64,000 nucleotides of DNA from Alligator mississippiensis (lineage: Eukaryota; Chordata; Crocodylia; Alligatoridae): contig NC_081828.1 of the NCBI RefSeq assembly GCF_030867095.1, forward strand, positions 51,561,434-51,625,433. Reading direction: 5' to 3'. Shown here in pieces: positions 10,746 through 21,552 of the stretch. The first letter of the stretch is position 1; each line of letters begins with the position of its first letter. A model generated the notes under the pieces. That model saw only the letters and a list, made by a program, of their open reading frames with translations. It had not been told where the DNA came from and searched no databases. Position numbers and translations under genes: made by a program.

Positions 10746-11210
10746 TTTTCTACTTAAAAAGTAAGTTTCTCAGTGTAACAATCCATTTTGCTCACTGAAA
10801 TGTTTAATTAGACCTACATGTAGTAATGATAGAGCCTGCTAGAATCTACATCATTTAGCCTTACCCTCTTGGGGACTAACAACATTGTCTCTTCTTCACA
10901 TATTTGGAGAGGTTGTTTCTTGTTTGGACCTCATTATTTTATACTATGTTAAAATGGAGTGACATTTTACCATAAAATAAAATGCTGCCAATGACTCAGG
11001 TAGCTCCGTACTTTTGTTGTTTTATAAACTGGTATTCATCTAAAGTTATCTGTCATCAGGCATTGCTTTATCATCTTTGGGTATTTTAGGTAGAGTTAAT
11101 ATATACAGTATGTATTATATAGACACAGACTGGTAGAACAAGATAATGAGAAGAAATTTCCTAGGATGTGAAGAGTAGATGAGGGAATGAGTGGGGCAGT
11201 GGGGAAGACT
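10746..11210. other. Intron 1, no recognised feature
   Basis: AT-rich intronic DNA without recognised repeats or exon signals. Confidence 0.45.
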
Positions 11211-12535
11211 ACCAGGGATCCGGGTTTTCCTTTTGCCACAGTAAAATATGGTAAAATGCGGATTTTCTCATTTTAAGGAGAAAAACCCAGATTTTCTCCT
11301 TTAAAGGAGAAAAATGTAGGAAACTGGATTTTCCCTTGCAGGCTCATAGAGTTCCAGCCTGCAAGGGGCTGACAGACATGGGAGGAGGGCAGGCAGGCAG
11401 GGGGTGCTAGGTGCATGTGCACAAGCACACACACACTGCCACCAGGCAGCCTGGAGTGCAGCTCCCACATGTAAGCATGGGGTGCAGGGGGAATTGAGGC
11501 CCCCATATTGAGGAAGGGAGGGAGTTGGGCAGGGCTGGGGCTGCTGCCAGCCTGGGCAGTGCATGGGGCTTGGGGCCCAGGGATGGAATGTGTGGCTGTA
11601 GGGCCCAGGTGGGGAGCAGGACAGAACTGCAGGCGGCTCATCTGGGGGGGCGGGGGACTGGCTCTCCGCCGCTGTGCACACTTCTGGGGGGGTATGGGGG
11701 CACATGCCCCCCGGATTTGTGTGCAGGGCAGGGGCAGGCTGCCTGTGGATGCGGGCTTCCCACTGCAGGCTCGGGCTCCCCGTCCTGCTGCCTTCCCCCT
11801 GGGGCCTCCGCAGCCCATGAGGCAGGACCCAGTGTAGCAGGGCGGGGTAGAGAAGCTCGATGCTGCCACTGCCAGGAGCCCTGCACTGGCATGGCGAGGT
11901 GACCCCTGCCCATCCAGCAATAGAAAGGGTGGCAGTGCAGAGGGCATCTCTCCATGGTGGCATGGGGCTTACGGCAGCACCGCCCAGCCCCACTCTACCC
12001 TGCTGTGCTGAGTCTTGTTTGTTGGGCCACAGAGGCCCCAGGGAGCCCCAAGCCCACAGCCTGCACTCACCCTGTGCACAAATCTGGAGGGCACATGCCC
12101 CATGCCCCACCCTGGGAATGTGTGCAGCAGTGGGAAGCTGACCTCCCTGGCCTGAGCCCGTAGCAGGCAGCCCACATCCGCCCCTTCCCCTCCCCCATGG
12201 GCTCCGCTTTAGCCATGCCATCCATGGGGGAGGAGGAGCTGGGCTCCACATTCCCCTCTGCCACAGTAGCTGCTGCTTTCCGCAGCCTGGGCTCGGGCGC
12301 TGCTGTAGAGGGGGATCAGGGTCCCTGGCCCTGTAGTCCTGGCAGCTGGGCCTCCTCCCTGCTTCCTGGCATGGCTGGAGGGGGCGGGGAGCTGTGAGTG
12401 AGGAGTGAGGGGGACCAGCAAGGCCAGGGGGAAGGAGGAGCTCTGATTTTCCATGATAAAAAATCCAAAATCAAATGCCAAAATGTATAGGTATTTAGAA
12501 TTTATTTTATTACTAGCCAATTGCCGATCAAGAAT
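11211..12535. mobile_element. GC-core element, family G (CAGGGATCC ends)
   Basis: The left end reads ACCAGGGATCCGGGTTTTCC, then AT-rich TTTCTCCTTTAAAGGAG text, a GC-rich core of about 1 kb, and AT-rich text again (ATTTTCCATGATAAAAAATCC at about 12445). Similar ends flank 56907-57636, where a target duplication is visible, and occur near 61930-62020 and 45600-45720. The core gives long open frames on both strands, with proline, glycine and cysteine-rich translations that look like composition effects. It lies in intron 1. Confidence 0.5.
11757..12021. repeat. 265-bp direct repeat, copy 1
   Basis: Identical to 12850-13114 except for about seven substitutions and without any indel, at a constant offset of 1093 bp. 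This copy sits inside the GC core of the family G element. Confidence 0.9.
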
Positions 12536-12849
12536 GATTGGGGGGGGGGGAGGCGGAGTCCCATGTCCCACCCTGCCGTGTTTGGACCCGCTCCCCCTTT
12601 TCCTCCAGCCATGGTGATAGATACCCACTCAACTCAGCCAAAGGCAGCTGAAGCCAGCCCAAAGATAACAGAGGACCAGGCCCGAGGTGGGGAGAAGCCA
12701 GCCTGCCGCAGCGGTCCAGGGGATTGTTGAGTATGTGCAAATCCCACTGGCTTCAAATAGAGGGGTAGATGTTCAGCAGTTCTGAAAAATCAGGTCTTAT
12801 CAGGTATCCCTTCTGCAACCAAGTCATTGGGAGTTTAGGGCCCATAAGG

Positions 12850-13114
12850 TTCCCACTGCAGGCTCGGACTCCCCATCCTGCTGCCTTCCCCCTGGGGCCT
12901 CCGCAGCCCATGAGGCAGGATCCAGTGTAGCAGGGCGGGGTAGAGAAGCTCGATGCTGCCACTGCCGGGAGCCCTGCACTGGCATGGCGAGGTGACCCCT
13001 GCCCATCCAGCAGTAGAAAGGGTGGCACTGCAGAGGGCATCTCACCATGGTGGCATGGGGCTTACGGCAGCACCGCCCAGCCCCACTCTACCCTGCTGTG
13101 CTGAGTCTTGTTTG
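12850..13114. repeat. 265-bp direct repeat, copy 2
   Basis: The partner of 11757-12021. Both copies start at TTCCCACTGCAGGCTCGG and end at CTGAGTCTTGTTTG, with unrelated flanks. About 97 percent identity by eye suggests a recent local duplication or a second insertion of a close relative. Confidence 0.9.
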
Positions 13115-13361
13115 CAGGGTCAACCCCTACGCTTTGTACCTAGCAGCAAATGGATACTGTTTAGTAAGTTTTAATGCTACCATGCTAGTTACTTGAGAAC
13201 TTGATTTGTACCCTGTTTTCTCATAATGGGCAATCCTTAAATCAGGGAACTATTCCATCAGAACTTCTTACAGAGCAAGGGACTAGTCAATGTGAGAGAG
13301 TATGAAAGAATGGAGCCCTGAAGAAGCACCATCAGTTTTACTAACCTGTATTGTAATAGTG

Positions 13362-13530
13362 CATGGGTGGGCAAAATGTGGCCCACCAGGCCATTCTATC
13401 TAGCCTGTGGGGCCCCTAAAAAGTTTAGAAAATTAATATTTATCCATCCCTGGCTGCCTGTCATGCGGCCCTCAATGGCTTGCCAAAACTCAGTAAGCGG
13501 CCCTCCACCTGAAATAATTGCCCACCCCTG
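13362..13530. mobile_element. hAT-type MITE with 8-bp target duplication
   Basis: The left end is CATGGGTGGGCAAAATG and the right end is ATTGCCCACCCCTG, forming terminal inverted repeats (CAGGGGTGGGCAA type). It is flanked by TAATAGTG at 13354-13361 and TAATAGTA at 13531-13538, an 8-bp target duplication with one change, as expected for hAT elements. It lies in intron 1. Confidence 0.8.
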
Positions 13531-13730
13531 TAATAGTACCTAGGATCCCAAATCATGGATCCCGTTGAGGCAGGTACTGTAACAGTATAGTTCTTTACTG
13601 CAGGAATGGTCTTTCTGTGTGCATACAGAATTGTTCATTAGCTCAGCCAGGGTGGATATTTCTATTTCAGAACCAAGTGCCTCCTTTCTGCTTAGTTTAA
13701 CCCAGTTGGTTTGGCCCAACTATTTTCTGT

Positions 13731-14100
13731 AACAGTGGTTGTCAACCTTTTTAGACCCATGGCACCCCTTGGAAAATCAACTCTTGTCTTTCACTCATTT
13801 TTGACTATAGTAAAATAATAGACTGAGTCTGTTGCAAAGAACTTGAAAAGACCCTAGCAGGTCAGAATGTTTTTAAGACTATGGATTCCTAGGTGAATTC
13901 TCTGTGTTTATCTTGTGAATCATGTGGAGGTATTTGCACACCTAAATGTGTATTCTCTGGGTAAATCTGGTATCTTTTATCAGACCGACTCAAATAGTTG
14001 GGAAAATTCTTCTTTGCAAGCTTTTGGATATAAATACCCTTAAAAGGATCTCACTGAGCCGCAGGGTGCTGTGACACCTTGGTCGAGAACATGTTCTATA
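13731..14100. repeat. hAT-like fragment interrupted by a Penelope-type tail
   Basis: The segment begins with CAGTGGTTGTCAACC and ends near CTTGGTCGAGAACATG, as in hAT-like repeats of the TGGTTCTCAA type. Inside, about 13965-14045, ATCTTTTATCAGACCGACTC and CAAATAGTTGGGAAAATTC match the 3' tail of the Penelope-like family in minus orientation. The limits of the two parts are approximate. It lies in intron 1. Confidence 0.5.
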
Positions 14101-15175
14101 GTTCTTCTCTTCTCTGCTAAGGAAGGCGGGGGATGTTGGTGGGGAAATGTTAATCTTAGGGTAATGAATACATGAGCTATCCCAAAATAAAAGCATAATG
14201 AAAACAACTTGTTTTTCCTGGTAGCAAAACTTGAGGCAAGACACTGTACCCAACCCTGAGGTTGATGTCTCTTGCTTTACTTGGTAATACAATATTGCCA
14301 ACTCTCATGACTTTTGACATTGTTCTTAAAGTCTACACTTCGGGAATGTGAAAGACTTAGCTCTTTCTTTTACATATATACATAAACATAAATGTATGTA
14401 AAGAACGATGCCAAAATCATGAGAGTTGGCAACACTGGTAATATAACAAAAGTGTCTTGTCTTCACTTCGTTGTTATCTTGGGAAAGTCCTCAGATATTC
14501 ACTACCTACCCTGAGACTAAAAAAAAATACACCTTCTGTAGCAAAGAAAAGAAGCACAGATGAAAGTGGCCATGGGTTTCCCATCTCATCTGTATTGCAG
14601 GAACTGTGGGGTTCCCTCAGAGGAGCTAAGTGCAGAGCCACAACATGCTCGCTGACCCATGAAAGCTGAGACACATGCAGGGGAGTGATTGAAGTTAGGA
14701 TTTTGCCTCCTTCAGTTGTTAGAAGAGCATGCCCTGTAAGAATCACCTCCTCTGAGTGAATGCCTTGTAATAAAGAGGATTTCGGGGGTGAGGGGAGGGG
14801 GAGGCTTTGCAGCCTCTAGGAGACCAATGTTATTAAAGAGGACACGGCTCTAAATCAGAGCCTCTCTGCTGGGTCAGAAGGTGCGTCTCTGCCTTTCCCA
14901 CAAAGGACAAAACGAAGGGCTGGAGGGCTCGGCTCACACACCTGCAGCTCCTGGTGAGAGGGGGCTGGCTAAGCCGAGAGTCTACTTCACACATCCCCTG
15001 GGGCGACTGGCAGAAGAATGGCTCTATTCTCATCTCCATTCCCAAACCAGGCAGCACTGGTTACTCGGGCTACAAAGGGAACGGCCTCCCTGCTGCTAAT
15101 TAAAGGATGACAGCAATATTCTTTACCCGCCCAATGCTGAGGGACGGGTAGGGGGGAGCGATTATTTCCTTAGGC
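14101..15175. other. Intron 1, no recognised feature
   Basis: Includes two near-copies of CATGAGAGTTGGCAA-type text in opposite orientation (about 14295-14310 and 14418-14434), perhaps the ends of a small palindromic repeat. Nothing else is recognised. Confidence 0.4.
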
Positions 15176-15359
15176 CAGGGGTTTTCAACTTGTGGTCTGT
15201 GGACACCTGGGGGTCCGCAGACTATGTCTGAAGGGTCCGTGAAAGATGACTATGATCAATCAAAGTACGTGAATACCCACACTTACAGTTCAAAGGGTCC
15301 GCACCTCCATTCGAAATTTCCAAAGGGGTTCACAAATGAAAAAAGGCTGCAAAACACTG
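15176..15359. repeat. hAT-type MITE (GGTTTTCA ends), copy 1
   Basis: Runs from CAGGGGTTTTCAACTTGTGG to GGCTGCAAAACACTG. It shares a long middle part, including GTGAAAGATGACTATGATCA and GTGAATACCCACACTTACA, with 52744-52953. It lies in intron 1. Confidence 0.75.
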
Positions 15360-15875
15360 ATCTAAGCTAAACCCGGACCATTTGTCTGCACTCCTCCAGG
15401 GAAGAGCCCTGCGGGCGGGTGCTCCTCCTGCACTGCCAAAGACCGCAGTTCTCCATCCATCATCCCTTTGTTAGTATGGGAACCATGAAGGAGGCATGAG
15501 GGGGGAACCTGAGGGGCCCCTCTGAAGGGCAGACTGCAGCCTAATTCTCCTGCAAACAACCTTGAATATGGCAAGGCCGGGGCAGGGGCAGGGTGGGGGA
15601 AGAAAATTCAAAACCCGTGGCACAGACTCCACTCCATGCCTGGGCTCTTTGCAAGGCTGTGGGGCCAAAATCAAAGCAGCCAGAGCATCAGCAGTAGCCG
15701 GAGCAGTTTTGCCAGGTGTATGATAATTATCATATTTGTACAATAATTTCAACCCTTGTATGATGTATGACAGATAATACTAAAAATGTTCAAAATGTAC
15801 TATACTTTTTGAGGCAGCTAATTGATGCAGCATATGCAAAACCCAAGTCACTCTTAAGTGGGGGAGGGAGGGGGT
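15360..15875. other. Intron 1, no recognised feature
   Basis: GC-rich at first, then AT-rich. No repeat or exon was recognised. Confidence 0.4.
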
Positions 15876-16121
15876 CTACACAGTCATTAACGCACCTTAG
15901 ATAGCATACATTTAGTTTAGTACTTCCTTAATAAAGTACTAACTAAATGCGCGGTACCTAAAGTTACTGCGCAGTAGTGCCGGCGCATGGCTATTTAGTG
16001 ACGCTTACTGCGCATTAGCCTAATAACTAATAACAGGCTATTAGCATGGCTTTTGCCGTGACAGTACTGCACAGTGTTATTAGGCTAACGTGTGGTAAGA
16101 GTCTTGTGCAGACGTGCCCAT
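15876..16121. mobile_element. MITE family M (TGTCTACA ends), copy 1
   Basis: Begins GGGGGTCTACACAGTCATTA and ends CTTGTGCAGACGTGCCC. It is filled with alternating GCGCAGTAGT/TACTGCGCATTAG palindromic text. Related copies are at 22228-22483, 27086-27318 and 43955-44192. This copy's target duplication is unclear. It lies in intron 1. Confidence 0.6.
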
Positions 16122-16899
16122 GGAGTCTTAACCAACTTTGGGATTCACTGTCAGCACTTTCTTATGACTGCTTGCCTCGAAAGAAAGAAATGCTTCAGCT
16201 TTGACCCAGTTCTCACTCACTCACTGGATACTATACTGAGCCAGATAAAGTAACTGTGTAACAATCACATCACCAAATCTCATTGTGTTATAATACTAAG
16301 AGCTGTATTCTAAATGCTCTATACAGTCTTAAGATAACAGAATAACAGGATAAGGCAACATGTTACTTAAAAAAGACTTATTTGCATGCTTATTTGCATG
16401 CTCTTTTTTCAGCATGTTTCAGAAAATTCGATCATTTGAACTTCCAATACGATAATTGCAGACTTAAACCACCGCAACACTGAGAGGGAGGCAAACTGGG
16501 ACAGGGAGGCAGGGCAGTGCAGGCAGAGACACGTTCAGACTGCGTCAAGGTGCGGCCGCCTGACTTCCATGAGCCCGGCCGAGGGCTGCCAGCCTGACTC
16601 CCCTGAGGTGGCTTCTGGGGGCTGCCTGCAGCATCCTTTTGGCACAGCTCACAATAGGTCCTATATTGCAGACCCAGATCCCATCCACTGAACTGAACTG
16701 GCTCTAGGAATGAATATTTAAATGACAGGATTGACTCGGCACCTATACAAGAGTACCCAGCCTCCTGGTGCTTTAACTCGGGGACTAATAAGTACTAGGA
16801 AAATGCGAGGCATCAATAAACACGGCAGTTTGCAAGTCCTAACTCCATGTCTCTTGATCGCCTTCTTCCCCTTCAGCCTAGCCGGTACAAGTGTAACCC
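16122..16899. other. Intron 1 near the promoter, no recognised feature
   Basis: AT-rich DNA grading into the CpG island. The tandem TTTGCATGCTTATTTGCATGC at about 16381-16401 holds two octamer-like ATTTGCAT motifs, noted but without functional support. Confidence 0.4.
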
Positions 16900-17700
16900 G
16901 CTGGTGCAGGGCGCTGCAGCCTTCCAGGGACAAAAGGCTGGACGGCCCCTCAGACCGCCCCGGCGCAGACAAACTCGTGCCTGCAGCCACGCCGGGCAGT
17001 GATGCGACCCGCATCGTGTCCCAGCGCCACCCGTGCTGCCTCACCCTGACACCCGTCCACGACTGGGCTGGCCTGTAGCACCAGCGCAGGCTGAGGCTTG
17101 ACCTGGCACCTCGGGCTCTGCTGCAAAACACCCGTGTCTGCCCCCCGCGCCCCGGGGAAGAGCAACCCGCGGGACCCGCCGTCTGGGTGCGTGTGTCCCC
17201 CCCCCGGCCCCTCAGCGGGCGCCCAGCGCTGCCCGCGGGGAAGGAGCGGGCGCGGCGGGGGCAGGGCTGGGGGCCGGGGCGCGGGGCATCACCCGCCCCC
17301 TCCGGCCCTTACCTCAGCGCGGGGCGCGGCGGCCACGAGGAGCAGCAGCAGCAGCAGCGGGAGCGGCAGGGCCGGGCGCCGGCCGAGCGGGGCGGCCATC
17401 CCTCGCTCCGGCTCCACCAGCAGCAGTAGCAGCAGCCGCCCGCGCGCCAACCTGCATGGCTGAGCCGTGCCCGGCCGCCCAACCTGCGCCGCGGCTGCGG
17501 CCGCCCTGATTGACGCGCCGGCCCGCGCCACCCAGGCACCGAGCCCGGCCGGGGGCGCCGCCGCCTCCTCCGGCCACCGCCCGCCCGCCCGGCGCAGACA
17601 AAGGACCTGCCCCGCCCCGCCCCGCCCCGCCCCGGCCCGGCCCCGCTTGCAGCCGGGGAAACTGAGGCATGAGCCAGGGCCGGGACAAGCATCCGGGCAG
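16880..17700 (-). promoter_or_regulatory. CpG island promoter of the ADAMTSL2-like gene
   Basis: CpG-dense and GC-rich, unlike the flanks, and centred on exon 1. A run of four CCCCGCCCCG units at about 17610-17640 offers Sp1/KLF sites just upstream of the start codon on the minus strand. No TATA box was seen, which is normal for this promoter class. A 5' UTR of unknown length lies between about 17400 and 17650. The island could also drive a divergent plus-strand transcript, but no plus-strand first exon was recognised. Confidence 0.7.
17313..17399 (-). CDS. ADAMTSL2: ADAMTSL2-like exon 1: start codon and signal peptide
   Basis: ATG at 17399 in a good context (G at -3, G at +4) opens 29 codons: a short basic start MAAPLGRR, a leucine-rich core of about 15 residues, then VAAAPRAE with a plausible signal-peptidase site after the alanines. 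The donor GCTGAG|GTAAGG at 17313/17312 is near consensus. The exon ends in phase 0, exactly what exon 2 needs. The frame is open further upstream without an ATG, so the start is the first good ATG. That exon 1 joins exon 2 across an 8-kb intron is inference from phase, order and the expected layout of a secreted ADAMTSL protein. Confidence 0.72.
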
Positions 17701-17775
17701 GGGCGCCAGGAGCCTCAACCTATGGTGATGGGGGGAGTCGGGAAAGGGGGTCCTCGCTGTCAGCCTCAGGAGCGG

Positions 17776-17912
17776 TGGGTGTAGGTTGTAGCCGTGCAGG
17801 TCTGAGCACAGGGCAAACCAGGGTCTTTGGGTTTCTTGTGTTAGACCGACTCAAATAGTCGGGAAAATTCTTCTCTTTGGAAGCTTTCGGGTATAAATAC
17901 CCTTCGCCTAGC
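17776..17912 (-). repeat. Penelope-type tail, minus orientation
   Basis: GGGTGTAGGTTGTAGCCGTG followed by CTTTGGGTTTCTTGTG, TTAGACCGACTCAAATAGTC and GGGAAAATTCTTCTC reads as the reverse complement of the 3' tail at 55660-55822. It sits directly upstream of the ADAMTSL2-like CpG island. Confidence 0.7.
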
Positions 17913-17999
17913 CCAGCATTACAGGAGGATTTCTTAGGCCGCGGTCTTCTTCTGCCCCACTGTGGAGCTGGGCAGGGCTGACCCTAGCAGGGTGCAGGG

Positions 18000-18700
18000 C
18001 CTGGGGCAAATCAGCCTGTGCGGGCTCCTTTAACACTGCACAGGGCCGTGGGACCATTGGCGACAGTGCATGCGGGTGCATGTGCACCCCCTGAGCTTGG
18101 CGCTGCCAATGCTACTGGCAGCACCTGCAGGCGGTTGGCACTCACCCCCCCCCGCCACCAACACTGCTGCGGCCGCCTGCAGGAGCTCCCTGCTTGGCAC
18201 CATCACGCTGCCACCTGTGGACTGTCATCATGCCCCCCCAGCCTCCAGGGGCATGTGGCATTCATGCATGGGACCCCCACAAAGTCAGGGCACAGCAGTG
18301 CCATAGCAGTGAAATTTGGCACCTGGGGACAAGCAGATTCCGCACACCCCAGACAAGCAGCTCTTCAGCAGACACAAAGCCAGTGGCAGGTGGCAGGGAT
18401 TGGGGTGGCAAGCCACCAGACACTTCTTCCACAGCATGGGACTGAGCCACCAGCTCCAGGCAGGCCCTGCGGGAGGGGCCGCAGCCACTCCACCCGGCTC
18501 CCCAAAGCATGGGGCCCAGGGCAGTTGCCCTGATTCGCACCCCCCCACGGGACAGCTCTGGAGCTGGGTTAGGGTGAGACCAGTTTTGGGGCATCCCTCA
18601 GCCGGTCAAGAATGCCTTGCCTTGGAAAGCTTGTCTGGCTCTGCCCCAGTCACATACTGGAGCAATAAAAGACAGCAGCACCCTTCAAAATCTTGCCCTC
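18000..18700. repeat. GC-rich interspersed repeat
   Basis: Shares CACCACCAACACTGC, CGGCCGCCTG and CCACCTG text with 9290-9650. The open frames here on both strands are composition effects. No gene is recognised. Confidence 0.5.
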
Positions 18701-18810
18701 TGGTCTAGCTGGGGCATGATTCATATCTGGAGACTCTCACTGGCAGAACTGTTTTGATAGGGCTTTTTAGGCAAAAGCGTTCAGAAGGCAGGTGGAGAGG
18801 CATCTTGTAG

Positions 18811-19015
18811 CCTGGGGTGGCCAACCCAGGGCATGGACCAACCCACAGGTGGCACAGGAAGCATAGTGGCCAGCAGGGCAGGGAAGAGGAAACAAAGCAG
18901 CAGACCAGGCAGAGAGCACAGTGCAGTACATTGGGCTGGGGAAGGGGATCAGAATGGTGCTTGGGAGGGTGTAGGGCTAATTTGTGGCATGCCTGTCAAA
19001 AAAAGTTGGCCCCCG
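18811..19015. repeat. hAT-like element, second copy of the 3904 type
   Basis: CTGGGGTGGCCAACCCAGGGC at the left end and AAAAAGTTGGCCCCCGC at the right end, with TTTGTGGCATGCCTGTC shared with 4163-4181. Confidence 0.55.
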
Positions 19016-19379
19016 CTAACTAGCTGTCTCTGCTCAGGGTTGAATCAGTAAAACTCACACACTGCCATAAAAGTGTCTTACTTGGTAGACTTTATTTCTT
19101 TTTCCATACAAAAAAAGCTATGCCTGTAAAACTCTGTTCATTCAAGGAGGAATCTTCCTGCTATAATCATGCCCATATGACCAAAACCAGATTGATGTTT
19201 ATTGTGGAACCCTGAGCAAGTATCCTTAACATGCACGTAGAAAAAATGAACTATTTTGGTCTTACTCAACTTTTCCCCCTCACTCCAAACACCCATTGTT
19301 CTACCAAGCTGTTTATTTCAGGTAAACCTAAAGGAGATTGTCTTTGTCTGTCTCAAACGTAAAACCCAAGTGCTTTAAC

Positions 19380-19510
19380 TAATTAAATGAAAAATGTCTT
19401 TGACTTGATGAAGAATGTTTTGCATTCAAAAACGTGTCTAACTCTATCCCAAAAACGCATTTGGTCCAGTAAAAGATATCACGCTAAACAATCCTTGCCT
19501 CGTGCATAGT
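19380..19510 (+). repeat. Penelope-type tail, subtype C
   Basis: ACTTGATGAAGAATGTTTTG, CATTCAAAAACGTGTCTAAC, GGTCCAGTAAAAGATATCAC and CAATCCTTGCCTC follow the order of the better copy at 48060-48185. Confidence 0.6.
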
Positions 19511-20070
19511 TCCTGGACCATCACAGCTACACCATCACTCTAACAGTACCATGAAAAGTAAGACATTTTAAACGTCCTAAGAGAAGCTCCTGGGATAACA
19601 CCATAGCAGTCCTAGTAAAGCTCCCTCAGTGATCTGAAAGTTTTCTTCCTTTAAGGAACAAAACACGTCTTGGAGCATGGGTGGGTGGCTGTTTGGGGGC
19701 CATTTTCATAACTATATGATACAATAACTGGACCTGTCAATATCTAGGACCTTGGCTTTTTCTAGAGTGGAGAGAACAAATCATGAGGCATATTGATTCA
19801 CATGTCTTTTAAAATGTCCTGGGTAGGCTTTTGGATTCATTCATTCATTCATTCATTCATTCATTCAAGTTATATGTCAATTTTAGTGTTGCCAGATCTG
19901 AAAAATGAAAATTTCCATGGGAATCTCAATATTATTGTATATAATGAAAAAGTAATCATACATGATCAAAATTTAAGGATATGCAAATGTAAATAAATGT
20001 TTTCTCCATCTTCAATACATGATTATATTCCAACACAACACATAGCAAATATTTTGATCATTTCACTCAC
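19511..20070. other. Intergenic, (ATTC)n at 19835-19867
   Basis: AT-rich DNA with an ATTC microsatellite of about eight units. The short open frame over it translates to IHS repeats and is not a gene. Confidence 0.6.
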
Positions 20071-20173
20071 CATCACTTTGTAGAACCTTATCTCAGTTGA
20101 TTCCTTCCTCTGTTGCAAGGCCCATGCTTTGAAGAAGCAGTCACGAATGAATCCACAAGCATGAGGAAAAATG
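20071..20173 (-). CDS. Candidate internal exon, unrecognised
   Basis: On the minus strand a TTACTTCAG acceptor before 20173 and a near-perfect ATG|GTGAGT donor at 20071/20070 bound 103 bp. One frame is open over 34 codons (one base supplied to a split codon, then phase 0 at the end). It reads IFPHACGFIRDCFFKAWALQ then QRKESTEIRFYKVM, which looks like protein but matches no family I know. An open frame this short arises by chance in roughly one of four tries per frame, and the pyrimidine tract is weak, so this is only a candidate. Confidence 0.25.
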
Positions 20174-20580
20174 CTGAAGTAATTGAAGGTCGTTTAAAAA
20201 TCAGATAAATTTAAACATTTACACATTTTCTTTCAAATGCAAGTTTCTGCAAATATTGGAGCTTGGAAATTTACTGTGTGGTTGTTAGTTACCTAAACCT
20301 AATGATACTGTTTCTATTCCCTGTTTGAGTGACTCATCCTAACTCAGCATGTGATGTGAATTTAGTGATCAAATGTGCAGTTTTGTAGTTTGATTTCAAG
20401 CCTGAATGGGTAACTATTCAGTTTCAGGTAATCATGCTAATTAACAGGCCTGATCTTTCAAATGTTTTTGGAAGGTAGTCCAAAATATTTCCACAACACA
20501 ATCAAATTAAAATAGATAATCACTATTTTTCCCCATGACTTGCTAATTTGGACTTCTGGACTTCTTAATTTTAGCTAAAC

Positions 20581-20805
20581 CAGGGGTAGGCAACCCCCAG
20601 CACGGGTACCAGTGTAGCATTCAAAGACTTTTGCTTGGCATACATGCCCCTGTGTGGATGATGAGGAAGGGGTCTGGGCTACATGGCCACAACAAGGATC
20701 AAGCCCTTCGTAGCTCCCCCACCATCCACCCTGGCATGCCAGCATCTTACAAGTTGAAGCTGTGGGCGTCTTTGGCACTCTGCCCAAAAGCGTTGCCAAC
20801 CCCTG
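20581..20805. mobile_element. hAT-type MITE
   Basis: Terminal inverted repeats CAGGGGTAGGCAAC and GTTGCCAACCCCTG bound a GC-rich middle. Flanks AGCTAAAC and ATTCTAAA are only partly alike, so the target duplication is uncertain. Confidence 0.65.
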
Positions 20806-20997
20806 ATTCTAAACAAGCACTGTGTTCCCTAATGCCACACTGGAAAGTGGTGCTTGGATCAAGAATGCCTAAATTAGAAAGACAAATCCTTTTAACAGTG
20901 CCCTGTTATGTCATACTGGGATGGGAGGATCAATATATTTACAGATGTAACCTGCAGAAGTAGACTTGACATCCAAGTCAGATAATGTAAGATTTTC

Positions 20998-21165
20998 CAG
21001 GTATCTAGGATGTAACTGCATTGGTCTAGAGGCAAAAGGAATCAGAACTCATGGTAGAGGTGATATCTTTTATTAGACCAATTAGATTTTTGCAAAAAAA
21101 TGTCTTTAACTGCTAGCTTTCAGACACAAGCACCCTTCTTCAGGCATAGTAGAAAAGATTGTCAA
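20998..21165 (-). repeat. Penelope-type tail, subtype B, copy 1
   Basis: Reads AACTGCATTGGTCTAGAGGC, GATATCTTTTATTAGACCAA and CACAAGCACCCTTCTTCAGG, the reverse complement of a Penelope-like 3' tail with the ATGAAGAAGGGT and GGTCTAATAAAAGATATC hallmarks. Confidence 0.7.
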
Positions 21166-21552
21166 AGTTCTCCTGGGTAGAAATGAAAGTTCATATTTCA
21201 TAGGAGAGTTGAAGGTGTGGTAAAATCTCCTGTCTGGAGCAGTTCATTTTGTATACAGATTAGGCTTAGAGAAAAGTTGGAATAATCTGTTTACCTTGAA
21301 GTTGTTTGGTGGTAAGCAGTATGTAGTCATATTTCCTTCTGGTTATGATGTTTCATATTTCACAGAAGAGTAAAATGATGGAATGCTTTTCTGGGCTGGA
21401 ATGTCTCATGTGGTGGGGTGTCTCTGGGCTCTGTAATGTAAATTACCTCAAACAAAAGCAGGAGCGGGAGTCTCAGGTTTCAGATGAGAAGACTTGCTTC
21501 CTTCTTGTAAAATTATCAAAAATTGAATATAATTCGATATCTTCCATGTGTC

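Noticed and set aside
11301..12251. Minus-strand frame of 316 codons
   Set aside because: Lies inside the GC core of a family G element with an internal duplicated block; the translation is Pro/Cys/Ser/Ala-rich without domain character.
17314..17784. Overlapping 100-135 codon frames in the CpG island
   Set aside because: Shadows of high GC content around exon 1; only the frame with ATG at 17399 and the GTAAGG donor makes sense.
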